From assembly GCA_026996325.1 (NCBI GenBank), contig JALWLU010000168.1, positions 1-36,114 on the forward strand: a stretch of 36,114 nt of DNA, given 5' to 3'. The notes below the pieces were generated by a model. It searched no databases, was not told where the DNA came from, and was given only the letters and a program-made list of their open reading frames with translations. The translations under genes were made by a program, and so were the position numbers. Of the stretch, positions 8,445-16,621 are shown piece after piece. The stretch's first letter is position 1, and every line of letters starts with the position of its first letter. This DNA comes from Sulfurovum sp. (GTDB taxonomy: Bacteria > Campylobacterota > Campylobacteria > Campylobacterales > Sulfurovaceae).

Positions 8445-9827
8445 ATGAGAAAAGAGACTACACGAATGAACAGACGACAGATGCTCAAACTCACTGCCGC
8501 AGCGGGAGCGGGTGTCGTACTGATGGGAAGCGAGGCCAAGGCCAATACTCCCAAAGCCAACAGCAAAGAGGCCATCAGCAAAAAAGAGCCGCTGCGCATC
8601 GCCATCATCGGCGGAGGGATGGCGGGTACGGCACTGGCTTACCGTCTGAGCCGTGCCATCACCTACCCCCTCATCACGCTCTATGAGCCGCAGGAGCGCA
8701 GCTGCTGGTATCAGCCCGGTCTTACGATGGTCGGTACCGGTCTGTGGCCGATGGCCGACCTGGCATACGACAGAGAGGACTATATCCCCGAACATGTCAC
8801 CCTCAAAAAAGAGCCGGTTGGCGCCATAGATGCCAGAACACACACGGTCACGGAGGCCGATGGCAAAGAGGTGCAGTACGACTACATCATCGTCGCTACG
8901 GGCCTGCAGCTTGACTACTATGCCATAGAGGGGCTTGGCGGGAACTTCACCTCCCTTGAGCGTATGGAAACGCCGGAAGCGTGGATGGATGACGAAGCCA
9001 TCGGGAGTGTCTATCATCTGCATGGGTCATTCCGCCTTTCGGTACAGCTTGATGCGCTGGTGGAAAAGGCACAAAAGGCTTCAAATACGCAGAAGCTGCA
9101 GGTCTTCTTCACCCAGCCTACCATTCGTACCAAATCGCCCGCTGCTGCCAAGAGTGTACTGCTGACGCTCACACAGAGACTTGAAGAAGCCGGTCTTCGG
9201 GAGAGGGTGGGGATTACACTGGTAGCCGAAGATGGAAAACTTTCACAAAACGATGCGTACGACAAACGCTACCGTACACTTATGAAAAAAAAGGGCGTTC
9301 GTATCGTAAAAGACAGGCTGAGTGCTGTCGATGCAAAAAATAAAAAAGCGACTTTCAAGAGTGCCGGAGCACTCCCTTACGACTTTTTGCACATCACACC
9401 GCCGATGAGGGCCGCCGCTTTCCTTGAGAGTGCAGGCCTGCTCGATGATGCGGGCTTTGTCGATGTCGACAAAGGTACGCTGGAGCATAAAAAGTACCCG
9501 AAACTCTTTGCCATCGGTGATGTCGCGGGATGCAATACCCTCAAAAGCGCTTCGGCCATCAGCGAGCAGGTCAAGATCATTACCGATACCATCCGTGCCA
9601 TAGATGAGGGTGAAAAACCAAAAGCACATTATGACGGCTACGGCTCGGACACGCTGCTCTGTCCGGAGAAAAGCGCGGCGCTCATCGAAGCGTGGGACTA
9701 CAAGGGCAATCCGCTCTCACCGATGATAAGCCTTGACCCGATGCAGTGCCACGGGCTCTATTGGTACACGGTCCGCTATCTTGCAAAAAGCTATATGATG
9801 CAGGGCGTCCTGCGTGGCTGGGCATAG
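8445..9827 (+). CDS. FAD-dependent oxidoreductase, sulfide:quinone oxidoreductase/FccB-like, with Tat signal
   Basis: NRRQMLKLTAAAGAG twin-arginine signal; IAIIGGGMAGTALAYRLS dinucleotide-binding motif; LFAIGDVAGC; start ATG 8445 preceded by aaggag. Confidence 0.85.
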   Translation: MRKETTRMNRRQMLKLTAAAGAGVVLMGSEAKANTPKANSKEAISKKEPLRIAIIGGGMAGTALAYRLSRAITYPLITLYEPQERSCWYQPGLTMVGTGLWPMADLAYDREDYIPEHVTLKKEPVGAIDARTHTVTEADGKEVQYDYIIVATGLQLDYYAIEGLGGNFTSLERMETPEAWMDDEAIGSVYHLHGSFRLSVQLDALVEKAQKASNTQKLQVFFTQPTIRTKSPAAAKSVLLTLTQRLEEAGLRERVGITLVAEDGKLSQNDAYDKRYRTLMKKKGVRIVKDRLSAVDAKNKKATFKSAGALPYDFLHITPPMRAAAFLESAGLLDDAGFVDVDKGTLEHKKYPKLFAIGDVAGCNTLKSASAISEQVKIITDTIRAIDEGEKPKAHYDGYGSDTLLCPEKSAALIEAWDYKGNPLSPMISLDPMQCHGLYWYTVRYLAKSYMMQGVLRGWA

Positions 9828-9835
9828 GAGAAGAG

Positions 9836-9997
9836 ATGAAAAAGCAACTTTACAAAAAGAAGGCGCACATCAACCTGATGAAGCACTTTCCTGGCCACAA
9901 CGACTATCCGGTCAAACATGAGGAGATGCTGTATGACCACGATGTTGTCTGCAAGTTCGACCCTCTCTGTTACAATCAAGGGATGATCGCGCCATGA
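9836..9997 (+). CDS. Small hypothetical protein (53 aa) between the SQR-like gene and the MgtC/DUF4010 gene
   Basis: ATG 9836 after aggagaag; MKKQLYKKKAHINLMKHFPGHNDYPVKHEEMLYDHDVVCKFDPLCYNQGMIAP; stop overlaps next start. Confidence 0.65.
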   Translation: MKKQLYKKKAHINLMKHFPGHNDYPVKHEEMLYDHDVVCKFDPLCYNQGMIAP

Positions 9998-11247
9998 CTC
10001 TCTCTCCAGATCTCATTCACCTTGCGGTAACGATCGTTTTCAGTTTTTTGGTAGGTATGGAGCTTCGCACCTACCGTGAACAGTACCACGCAAAAGAGGG
10101 CAATCTCTACTTCGGTACGGCGCGCACCTATACCTTCATAGGGATTTTAGGCTATCTTTTCTACAGGCTCGACCCCACCGGCTTGACGGTATATATCGCA
10201 GCGTTGCTGGGACTTTCCGTGCTCTTTGCCATGCTCTACTGGCGCAAGCTGGGAGAGGGCAAGTCGAGCATTCTGCCGTATGTGGTGATGCTCTCAGTCT
10301 ACACTTTCGGGCCGCTGACCGAGCGTTTTCCTCTATGGATGCCCTCGCTGCTCTTTGTACTCATCATCTTTCTGCTCAATGCCAAGCAGTCGCTTCAGCA
10401 CTGGGGTGAGACGGTCAATATGCGCGAGTTTGAGACACTGGGCAAGATGGTACTCCTCTCTGCAGTCATTCTGCCGCTGCTGCCAAATACGGACACCATT
10501 CCCTATCTGCCCATCTCTCCGTTCAAGATATGGCTGGCGGTGGTGGTCATCTCCGCTATCAGCTACGGCGGCTATCTGGTACAGAAGTACTTCTTCCCCT
10601 CCAAGGGCTACTTTCTGACAGGCATATTCGGCGGTACCTACTCCTCCACAGCGACGACAGTCGTACTTGCCAGAAAAGCGAAAGTGGGTGGAGACAACCC
10701 GGTTATCGATGCGGCGATCATCGCGGCAACTTCGATGATGTACCTCAGGCTTCTAGTCGTGGCAGCGGTCTTCAACTTCTCTGTCGCAAAAGCACTGATT
10801 CTCCCCTTTGTTGTTATGGCGCTGGGAGGGCTGCTTCTTTCATTCTTCTACCTAAGCCTCAAGAAGCAGCAGATCAATCACGCCGAATTTGTCGACAAGA
10901 ACCCGCTGGAGCTTGGCACAGCCTTTCTCTTTGCCGGCCTCTTTGTACTGATGATGGTCATAACCCATTTTGTCATAGGACACTACGGCAACAGCGGTCT
11001 TCAGGTACTCTCCTTCCTGGTAGGGTTTACGGACATCGATCCGTTCATTCTCTCTTTGCTTACCGGCAAATACACCGTAGCACAGGCAGAACTTGTCACA
11101 GCCATCATGATCGCTGCAGGAAGCAACAATATTCTCAAAGCCATCTACGCTGTCTGGTTTGGCGGTATAAAAGGCGGCAGCCGTTCCGCATTCTGGGTAG
11201 GGCTGCTTGGGGTTCTCACCATCGCCTGGGCGCTCTACGGTATTTGA
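9994..11247 (+). CDS. MgtC/SapB family / DUF4010 membrane protein
   Basis: Polytopic protein; LVGMELRTYREQ...FGTARTYTFIGILGYL and GGTYSSTATTVVLARKA. Confidence 0.85.
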   Translation: MTLSPDLIHLAVTIVFSFLVGMELRTYREQYHAKEGNLYFGTARTYTFIGILGYLFYRLDPTGLTVYIAALLGLSVLFAMLYWRKLGEGKSSILPYVVMLSVYTFGPLTERFPLWMPSLLFVLIIFLLNAKQSLQHWGETVNMREFETLGKMVLLSAVILPLLPNTDTIPYLPISPFKIWLAVVVISAISYGGYLVQKYFFPSKGYFLTGIFGGTYSSTATTVVLARKAKVGGDNPVIDAAIIAATSMMYLRLLVVAAVFNFSVAKALILPFVVMALGGLLLSFFYLSLKKQQINHAEFVDKNPLELGTAFLFAGLFVLMMVITHFVIGHYGNSGLQVLSFLVGFTDIDPFILSLLTGKYTVAQAELVTAIMIAAGSNNILKAIYAVWFGGIKGGSRSAFWVGLLGVLTIAWALYGI

Positions 11248-11340
11248 CAAAACTTAATGCGGGGTCTTGATGCTGACACAGACTGGCATAAAAACTCAGC
11301 CCTGTTTCGCTATGATGTAAAAAAGTTTTAGGAGGAGAGA

Positions 11341-11679
11341 ATGAAAAAAATGGTTTTTGTGCTGCTTGCGGCCAGTAGTTTCACAATGGCGGGGGAGTGT
11401 GCCATTTTCACTTCACCGGTTGATTTCTCGGTCATGAGGGGAGGGTACTCCACCTGGTACACCAGCACACAACCCATTGTAAACATAAAAAAGAACTATA
11501 AGTTCACCTCTTTTGGCGATGCATACAAAGAGTTCGATGAGCATGTGCGCAAAGAGATCAAGGAGATCATCTGCGAAAAGCAGAAGTGGAGCGGAGCAGC
11601 GAACTACAAGATTGTCTGGCAGCAGACAGAACGAAGCTACCAGTTCACAGCGACTTTCGATACATTTGCATATAAGTAG
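11341..11679 (+). CDS. Hypothetical exported protein (112 aa)
   Basis: Signal peptide MKKMVFVLLAASSFTMAGE; RBS aggaggaga. Confidence 0.7.
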   Translation: MKKMVFVLLAASSFTMAGECAIFTSPVDFSVMRGGYSTWYTSTQPIVNIKKNYKFTSFGDAYKEFDEHVRKEIKEIICEKQKWSGAANYKIVWQQTERSYQFTATFDTFAYK

Positions 11680-11936
11680 AACAGCCATGCCGAAAAACAG
11701 AGATTGAAAATCCTGTTGGAGATTGTCAACGAGATTACCGACATATGCGCCATGCTGCTTGAACAGATACGCAAACATGGTATGATAGAAGCGATGCTTG
11801 AGAGTGAAGCGGAGGACTATGCATAGTTCAACTAACCACTATATGGAAATCTGTATTTCAGTTTAAGGGTTGAAGTTTGTAAAAATGGGTAATAAATAGG
11901 GGAGAAAGGTTAAAAAGACATAAGGAGATTATGGCT

Positions 11937-11960
11937 AAAAGCCCGTATAGACGGGCTTTT
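11937..11960. terminator. Intrinsic terminator AAAAGCCCGTATAGACGGGCTTTT
   Basis: Inverted repeat AAAAGCCCGT/ACGGGCTTTT with 4-nt loop directly downstream of the superoxide reductase stop; U-tract present on both strands. Confidence 0.85.
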
Positions 11961-11962
11961 GA

Positions 11963-12349
11963 TTACTCTGCTACTTCTACTTCAACAGGCGTAGATTCCC
12001 AGATACCGTGCTTTGTACAGTATCCGTGTGCTACGAGATTGAGTTTCTTTTTCATTGGTCTGATGTTGAATGTTACTTCAGCGTGAGACTTCTCGTTTCC
12101 GAGTGTTCCCGGTACGAAAGTAGCCATTGCCAGTTTTGTGTCACCGTCAAAGAGAGTGATTGACTCGATGTAGTGGTCGAAATCATCCGGGTGAGTGTAC
12201 TCCTGACCCATTTTTACGTTGACTGCGAGCATTTCACCCTTTTTCGCTTCACCCTGAACGGTGATGAACGGTGAGTGTCTGTCAATGAGGTCTTTTTTCG
12301 CCTCTCTGTCAATTTGGCTGATATCTTCATATTTGTGAATAGTTGGCAT
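11963..12349 (-). CDS. Superoxide reductase / desulfoferrodoxin Fe(His)4Cys-centre family (class II-like)
   Basis: MPTIHKYEDISQ...RHSPF...HPDDFDHYIESI...HGYCTKHGIWES: SOR centre II ligand pattern. Confidence 0.88.
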   Translation of the reverse strand: MPTIHKYEDISQIDREAKKDLIDRHSPFITVQGEAKKGEMLAVNVKMGQEYTHPDDFDHYIESITLFDGDTKLAMATFVPGTLGNEKSHAEVTFNIRPMKKKLNLVAHGYCTKHGIWESTPVEVEVAE

Positions 12350-12459
12350 GTTTGATCCTTTTTCATGTGATTTGGTAGGAGTATTATAGCATAAAAGGTT
12401 AACAAATGGGAGTATTTTACTCTTATTTGTTGAAAATGCTTCCAAAAGTGACATAATTT

Positions 12460-12477
12460 AGACATGTTATAATGTCT
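12460..12477 (+). promoter_or_regulatory. Palindrome AGACAT-GTTATA-ATGTCT containing a TATAAT -10 box (12468-12473)
   Basis: Perfect 6-bp arms in the divergent sor/cls intergenic region. Confidence 0.45.
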
Positions 12478-12496
12478 TCAAAAAACGAGGTGTACC

Positions 12497-13903
12497 ATCG
12501 AACTCTCCGGCTGGTCGATATTCGGCTCCTACCTTTTCATACTCTTTGGCGGCATACTTGTCTTTACCGCGCTTGGGCACATCATCTACCAGAAACGCTC
12601 CTCGACAAGTATGATTTCATGGATGCTCTTTATTATCTTCGTGCCCTACATCGCCGCGCCGCTCTATTTTCTCATAGGCATACGCAAACGTGAAAAGCCG
12701 CACCAGAAGGAGATGGCACAGTTTCCGCATATTAAAGAATATGAAGAGTATCACATCTTCGATACCGAACACGCCCTTGCGAACATTCTGCGCAAAAACG
12801 GCATTCCTGCCGCAAGCAGGGCCAACAGTTTCAGGCTGATTACCAACGATGTCGAGGCCTACGAAGCGATGATGGAGGCCATCGAAAGTGCGCAGGAGAG
12901 TATCGAGATCGCCACATACGTTTTCGAGTTCGACGCGATGACGACAAAGATGGTCGAAGCGCTTACCCAAAAGGCACGCATGGGCGTGACCGTGCGATTG
13001 ATGATGGACACGGTCGGCTCTCTGGGTGCATACCTGCGTCCGGGCAGGTTCGACGCACTTAAAAGGGCAGGGGGAGAGGTGGCCTTTTTCCTTCCGATCA
13101 TCAAGCGCCCCTTCCAGAGCTATATCAATCTTCGAAACCACAGGAAGATCTACCTCTTCGACCAGAAGCTGCTGCTCAGCGGCGGTATGAACCTGAGCAA
13201 CGAGTATATGGGACCGCCGGACGGCACGAAGCGCTGGAGTGACCTGATGTATCGCCTTGAGGGGCCGGCAGTGCAGCATTTCCGTTCCATATTTAAGAAC
13301 GACTGGGAGTATGCCACAGGCAAGACCATAGAGCAAAACAGGGCCCTACTGAAGCATTTTGAGGGTGAGAGTCTGGTGCAGGTGGTGCCGTCGGGCCCGG
13401 ATATTCCCAAAGATGCTCTCTATGAGGCGCTTCTCAATGCAATCTACAGCGCCAAAGAGCGCATCTGGATCGTCACGCCGTACTTCGTGCCCGACGAGAA
13501 CATCATACAGGCGCTGGTGATCGCAGCGCACAAAGGGGTGGATGTCAAGCTCATCACCCCGAAGAACTCCGACCATGTGCTCACAGACCTCGTGCGCTCC
13601 TCCTATATGCGCGAGCTCTATGAAAACAGTATAGATGTGGTGCTTTTCGAAGGAGAGATGCTGCATGCAAAGGCGATACTCATCGACAGCCTTGGCGGTA
13701 TGGTGGGCTCACTCAATCTCGATAACCGCAGTCTCTTCCTCAACTACGAAGTGGTCACGTTCGTCTACTCACCGGAGTTCATCGATGATATGGAGCGCTG
13801 GATGAAGAGGCTGATAGCTTCCTCTGTCAGAGGCATGGAGAAGCCTGGAAAGATGCGGGAGGCTTTCGAGAACATCATGAAAGTCTTCGCACCGATGGTG
13901 TAG
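12497..13903 (+). CDS. Cardiolipin synthase (phospholipase D superfamily); first ATG is at 12611 but the conserved frame extends upstream to an ATC at 12497
   Basis: Two PLD motifs: NHRKIYLFDQKLLLSGGMNLSNEY and LHAKAILIDSLGGMVGSLNLDNRS. Upstream in-frame translation IELSGWSIFGSYLFILFGGILVFTALGHIIYQKRSSTSM supplies the typical first TM helix. Confidence 0.9.
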   Translation: MELSGWSIFGSYLFILFGGILVFTALGHIIYQKRSSTSMISWMLFIIFVPYIAAPLYFLIGIRKREKPHQKEMAQFPHIKEYEEYHIFDTEHALANILRKNGIPAASRANSFRLITNDVEAYEAMMEAIESAQESIEIATYVFEFDAMTTKMVEALTQKARMGVTVRLMMDTVGSLGAYLRPGRFDALKRAGGEVAFFLPIIKRPFQSYINLRNHRKIYLFDQKLLLSGGMNLSNEYMGPPDGTKRWSDLMYRLEGPAVQHFRSIFKNDWEYATGKTIEQNRALLKHFEGESLVQVVPSGPDIPKDALYEALLNAIYSAKERIWIVTPYFVPDENIIQALVIAAHKGVDVKLITPKNSDHVLTDLVRSSYMRELYENSIDVVLFEGEMLHAKAILIDSLGGMVGSLNLDNRSLFLNYEVVTFVYSPEFIDDMERWMKRLIASSVRGMEKPGKMREAFENIMKVFAPMV

Positions 13904-13906
13904 CCG

Positions 13907-14635
13907 ATGTTCCAGCCGCAACAGGTACATCATACCCACTGCTGCAGCGAGAGCGCCAATGCTCTGCCGCTTCCCTTTTCGCTGCTCTGCTGGAATGTTT
14001 ACAAGAAAAACAGGGACGATGGACGCTTTGGCGAATTTCTGCAACGTGTCGATGCCGACCTGCTGCTGCTGCAGGAAGCGGAGTTCAGAGACGGCCAGCC
14101 GTGCAGGGTGGAGGGGTACTCCTACGATGCGGCGGCCAACATCACCTTTGGCACATCAAACTTCGGGGTGCTGACCGCAAGCAGGTGCAGGGCACTTGAG
14201 ACAAGAGCCTACCTCTCACAAACTCGTGAACTCTACTTCGCCACCCACAAAAGCCTTCTGCTTAGCCGCTATGCACTTGGGGACGGCAACAGTTTGCTGG
14301 TTGTCAATGTGCACGCCATCAATTTCAGGGAGAACAGCGCCTACAAAAAAGAGAAAGAGCGCATCCTCGACTTTCTGCGAAGCGATACCGGACCGCTCAT
14401 CGTTGCAGGTGACTTCAATGCTTGGAATGCCTCAAGAGGCGAAAAGCTGCTGCAGATCGCCGACTCGCTTGGTCTGAAGCGGGTGCAGCTTGGCAGCAAG
14501 GATGGGGTCAAGTCGATGTTCGGCAATCCGCTTGACTTTATCTTCTACCGCGATTTGAAACTGTTGGCGTGCGATGTGCTCGATGATGGCGGTATCTCCG
14601 ATCACCGGCCGCTTTTGGCGAGGTTTGGGGTTTAG
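13907..14635 (+). CDS. Endonuclease/exonuclease/phosphatase family protein
   Basis: FSLLCWNVYKKN, LLLQEAEF, IVAGDFNAWN, SDHRPLLARF. Confidence 0.9.
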   Translation: MFQPQQVHHTHCCSESANALPLPFSLLCWNVYKKNRDDGRFGEFLQRVDADLLLLQEAEFRDGQPCRVEGYSYDAAANITFGTSNFGVLTASRCRALETRAYLSQTRELYFATHKSLLLSRYALGDGNSLLVVNVHAINFRENSAYKKEKERILDFLRSDTGPLIVAGDFNAWNASRGEKLLQIADSLGLKRVQLGSKDGVKSMFGNPLDFIFYRDLKLLACDVLDDGGISDHRPLLARFGV

Positions 14636-14637
14636 TG

Positions 14638-14854
14638 ATTGGTAATTGGTGTATTGGTTATTGGGTGTTTTTTGGAACCGGGAATTAATTCCCGGCCGTA
14701 CAATGAACCATCGCTTCCTATGCTTTTTAAAATCGAGTATATCCTATAATTTAACCAAACAATGTCAGGGGCGAAGATTCACTAAAGGTATACACTTCGT
14801 TAAATCTTCGCTTCCAAGAAACTTGTCATCCCGGACTTGATCCGGGATCTTGAC
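14638..14854. repeat. Extragenic palindrome island A (ACCAATA-type repeats, CCGGGAAT hairpin, GCGAAGATT inverted repeat, REP2)
   Basis: Modules shared with islands B, C and D: GGAACCGGGAATTAATTCCCGGCC; GCGAAGATT...AATCTTCGCTTCC; GTCATCCCGGACTTGATCCGGGATCTTGAC. Confidence 0.85.
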
Positions 14855-14861
14855 GCTATTT

Positions 14862-16421
14862 TAGTTGACCGTGAACAACCCATAATTTTCAAGATTTTAG
14901 TGTCCGTGAGATTTTTAAAGTCAATCAGATCAAGAGAAGTTGTCTATTTGATTCTTAATGCAACAGTCTGAACCTCCAATTTCTCCATCGACAGCATAAA
15001 AACAAGCCAAGAAAGCATCTTTTGGTATGCTTTCTTGAACTTGTTGTAGATCTTTTTGAGATTGTATCCACAGGCTGCGAGTATGGTATTGATAAGGTTA
15101 CCGTGCAGTCCTTTGAGAAAGTTCCTTCCCATTCTGTGATCCTGCTTGGTATGGGAGAATACCGTCTCAATGGAAGAACGGCGTTTAAGCTGTGGATGCC
15201 TCTTTTTGTTTTTAGAGCTTTCTATGAGTACTTCGGTATTCCCCTGATAGCCATGGCCCCTATAGCCTTTGTCTGCAAAGAGGTAATCGATCGTTTGATC
15301 TGTCAATGCCTTAAGTGATGCTTTTGTGTGTTCCAGTGCCTCTGTGAGTGTATGCCCGTCATAAGGATTTCCTTCATGGGCATCAGCATGCAGAATGAAG
15401 CACTCTTTGGCAGTCGTAACAAATGTTGACTTGTTCCCAAACTCATAGCATTTATGCGCTTTACCTTTGGAGATACAGACGGTAGCGGGTTCATGGAAAC
15501 TGTAGAGTTTGTTTTTGGAGTTTCTCTTCTGTTCAAAGAGCTGTGTACACTGTTTGAGAAGTACTCTGGCATTCATGTCCAGGGGTAACTGTTGTTCCTT
15601 GGACTTTCTCTCTATCTCACGGATTACTCTACCCAGTCTGTGTTTGAGCTTTTTGAGAGTAGCAGCTTTACGTTTAAACTGTTTGGCATGGTTGTAGCGG
15701 GAGTATTTGATAAGCAGTTTTTTCCCGGCTCTAAGATAACTTTGGCGCTGTTTGATACCAAGACGTTTAGCCAGTTTGGAAAGGTGTACGATCCCTTTAT
15801 AGTAAAGTTTGGCATCGGTGGGGTAGGCGATGTTCTTCTCCTATACGGTCGAATCGATGACCGTACACTCGATGCTTTTGGGTTTGAGTATTTTTGTCTT
15901 GAATCCACTTTTGATAGTCTCTTGCAGCAGTTTGTAGAGTTTCCTCTTTTTCAGGCGTTCTCGAAAGCGGCTCATAGAGCTTCTGTCTATAGGAAAGGTG
16001 TGTTGAAACACTTTCTCCCCACAGAAGTACTGGTAGTAGGGATTTTCAACATATGCCCAGACAATACTCTCATCACTGAGATCAAACATATACCGAAGGT
16101 AATGCAATCCTACCATCAGACGAATCGGCTTATTGGGATGTCCAGTTGTGGAGGGATAGGCTTCTGCGAGATCTTCTTCAATTGATTCCCAGTCAATACT
16201 ATCGGCAAGCTGCACCAATGGATGATTTTCATCGATAATGTCAGCCAACTGTTTATGGCTGTCGAACAGTGTGATTTCTTTGGGGTTTTCCTGGATCATA
16301 AAGGCCCTCAAACTACAAGATTTTTTATGGTTACTTTGTACTTTATGGTAGTTTTAGGATAACAAAAAAGGTCTTTATAGCCATTGAACTCGGGGATTGT
16401 TCGGTTGTTCACGGGGAACTA
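14862..16421 (-). mobile_element. IS5-family-like insertion sequence; candidate imperfect terminal inverted repeats 14862-14880 / 16403-16421
   Basis: DDE transposase ORF (disrupted) flanked by TAGTTnnCCGTGAACAACC and its inverse GGTTGTTCACGGnnAACTA (17/19). Exact boundaries uncertain; no convincing target-site duplication. Confidence 0.65.
14944..16311 (-). pseudogene. IS5-like transposase interrupted by one in-frame TAG (complement of 15841-15843)
   Basis: ...KPKSIECTVIDSTV*EKNIAYPTDAKLYYKGIVHLSKLAKRLGIKQRQ...MNARVLLKQC...FADKGYRGHGYQG...RRSSIETVFSHTKQDHRMGRNFLKG...; same frame on both sides of the stop. Confidence 0.88.
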
Positions 16422-16510
16422 TTTTATAAAATTGACGTAAAGCGTTCCATTTATTGGGAGTCGGTGGATCTATCCAACGAGCGTTGGGAAAATTGGTTCG
16501 AGTTTCAGTT

Positions 16511-16597
16511 GGAACCGAGAATTTATTCTCGGCCAGGGCGAGGACATCCTCGCTTCCGCTTTTGCCTCTCATCCCGGACTTGATCCGGGATCTTGAC
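16511..16597. repeat. Extragenic palindrome island B (CCGAGAAT hairpin, GCGAGGA hairpin, REP2)
   Basis: GGAACCGAGAATTTATTCTCGGCC; GCGAGGACATCCTCGCTTCC; CATCCCGGACTTGATCCGGGATCTTGAC. Confidence 0.85.
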
Positions 16598-16621
16598 GCT
16601 GATTTGATGAGTGACGGAAAA

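Noticed and set aside
10530-11270. 246-aa plus-strand ORF
   Set aside because: Alternate-frame shadow of the DUF4010 gene; Arg/Ser/His-rich with no domain.
12472-12693. 73-aa ORF MSSKNEVYHRTLRL...
   Set aside because: Out of frame with the conserved cls N-terminus, and its ATG is within the predicted -10 box; considered only as a possible frameshift source.
15841-15843. Genome-wide TAG recoding (e.g. pyrrolysine) suggested by the internal TAG
   Set aside because: TAG is used as the ordinary terminal stop by many intact genes here (beta-CASP, SQR, cls, EEP, lepB, thioredoxin, 34172), so recoding is unlikely.
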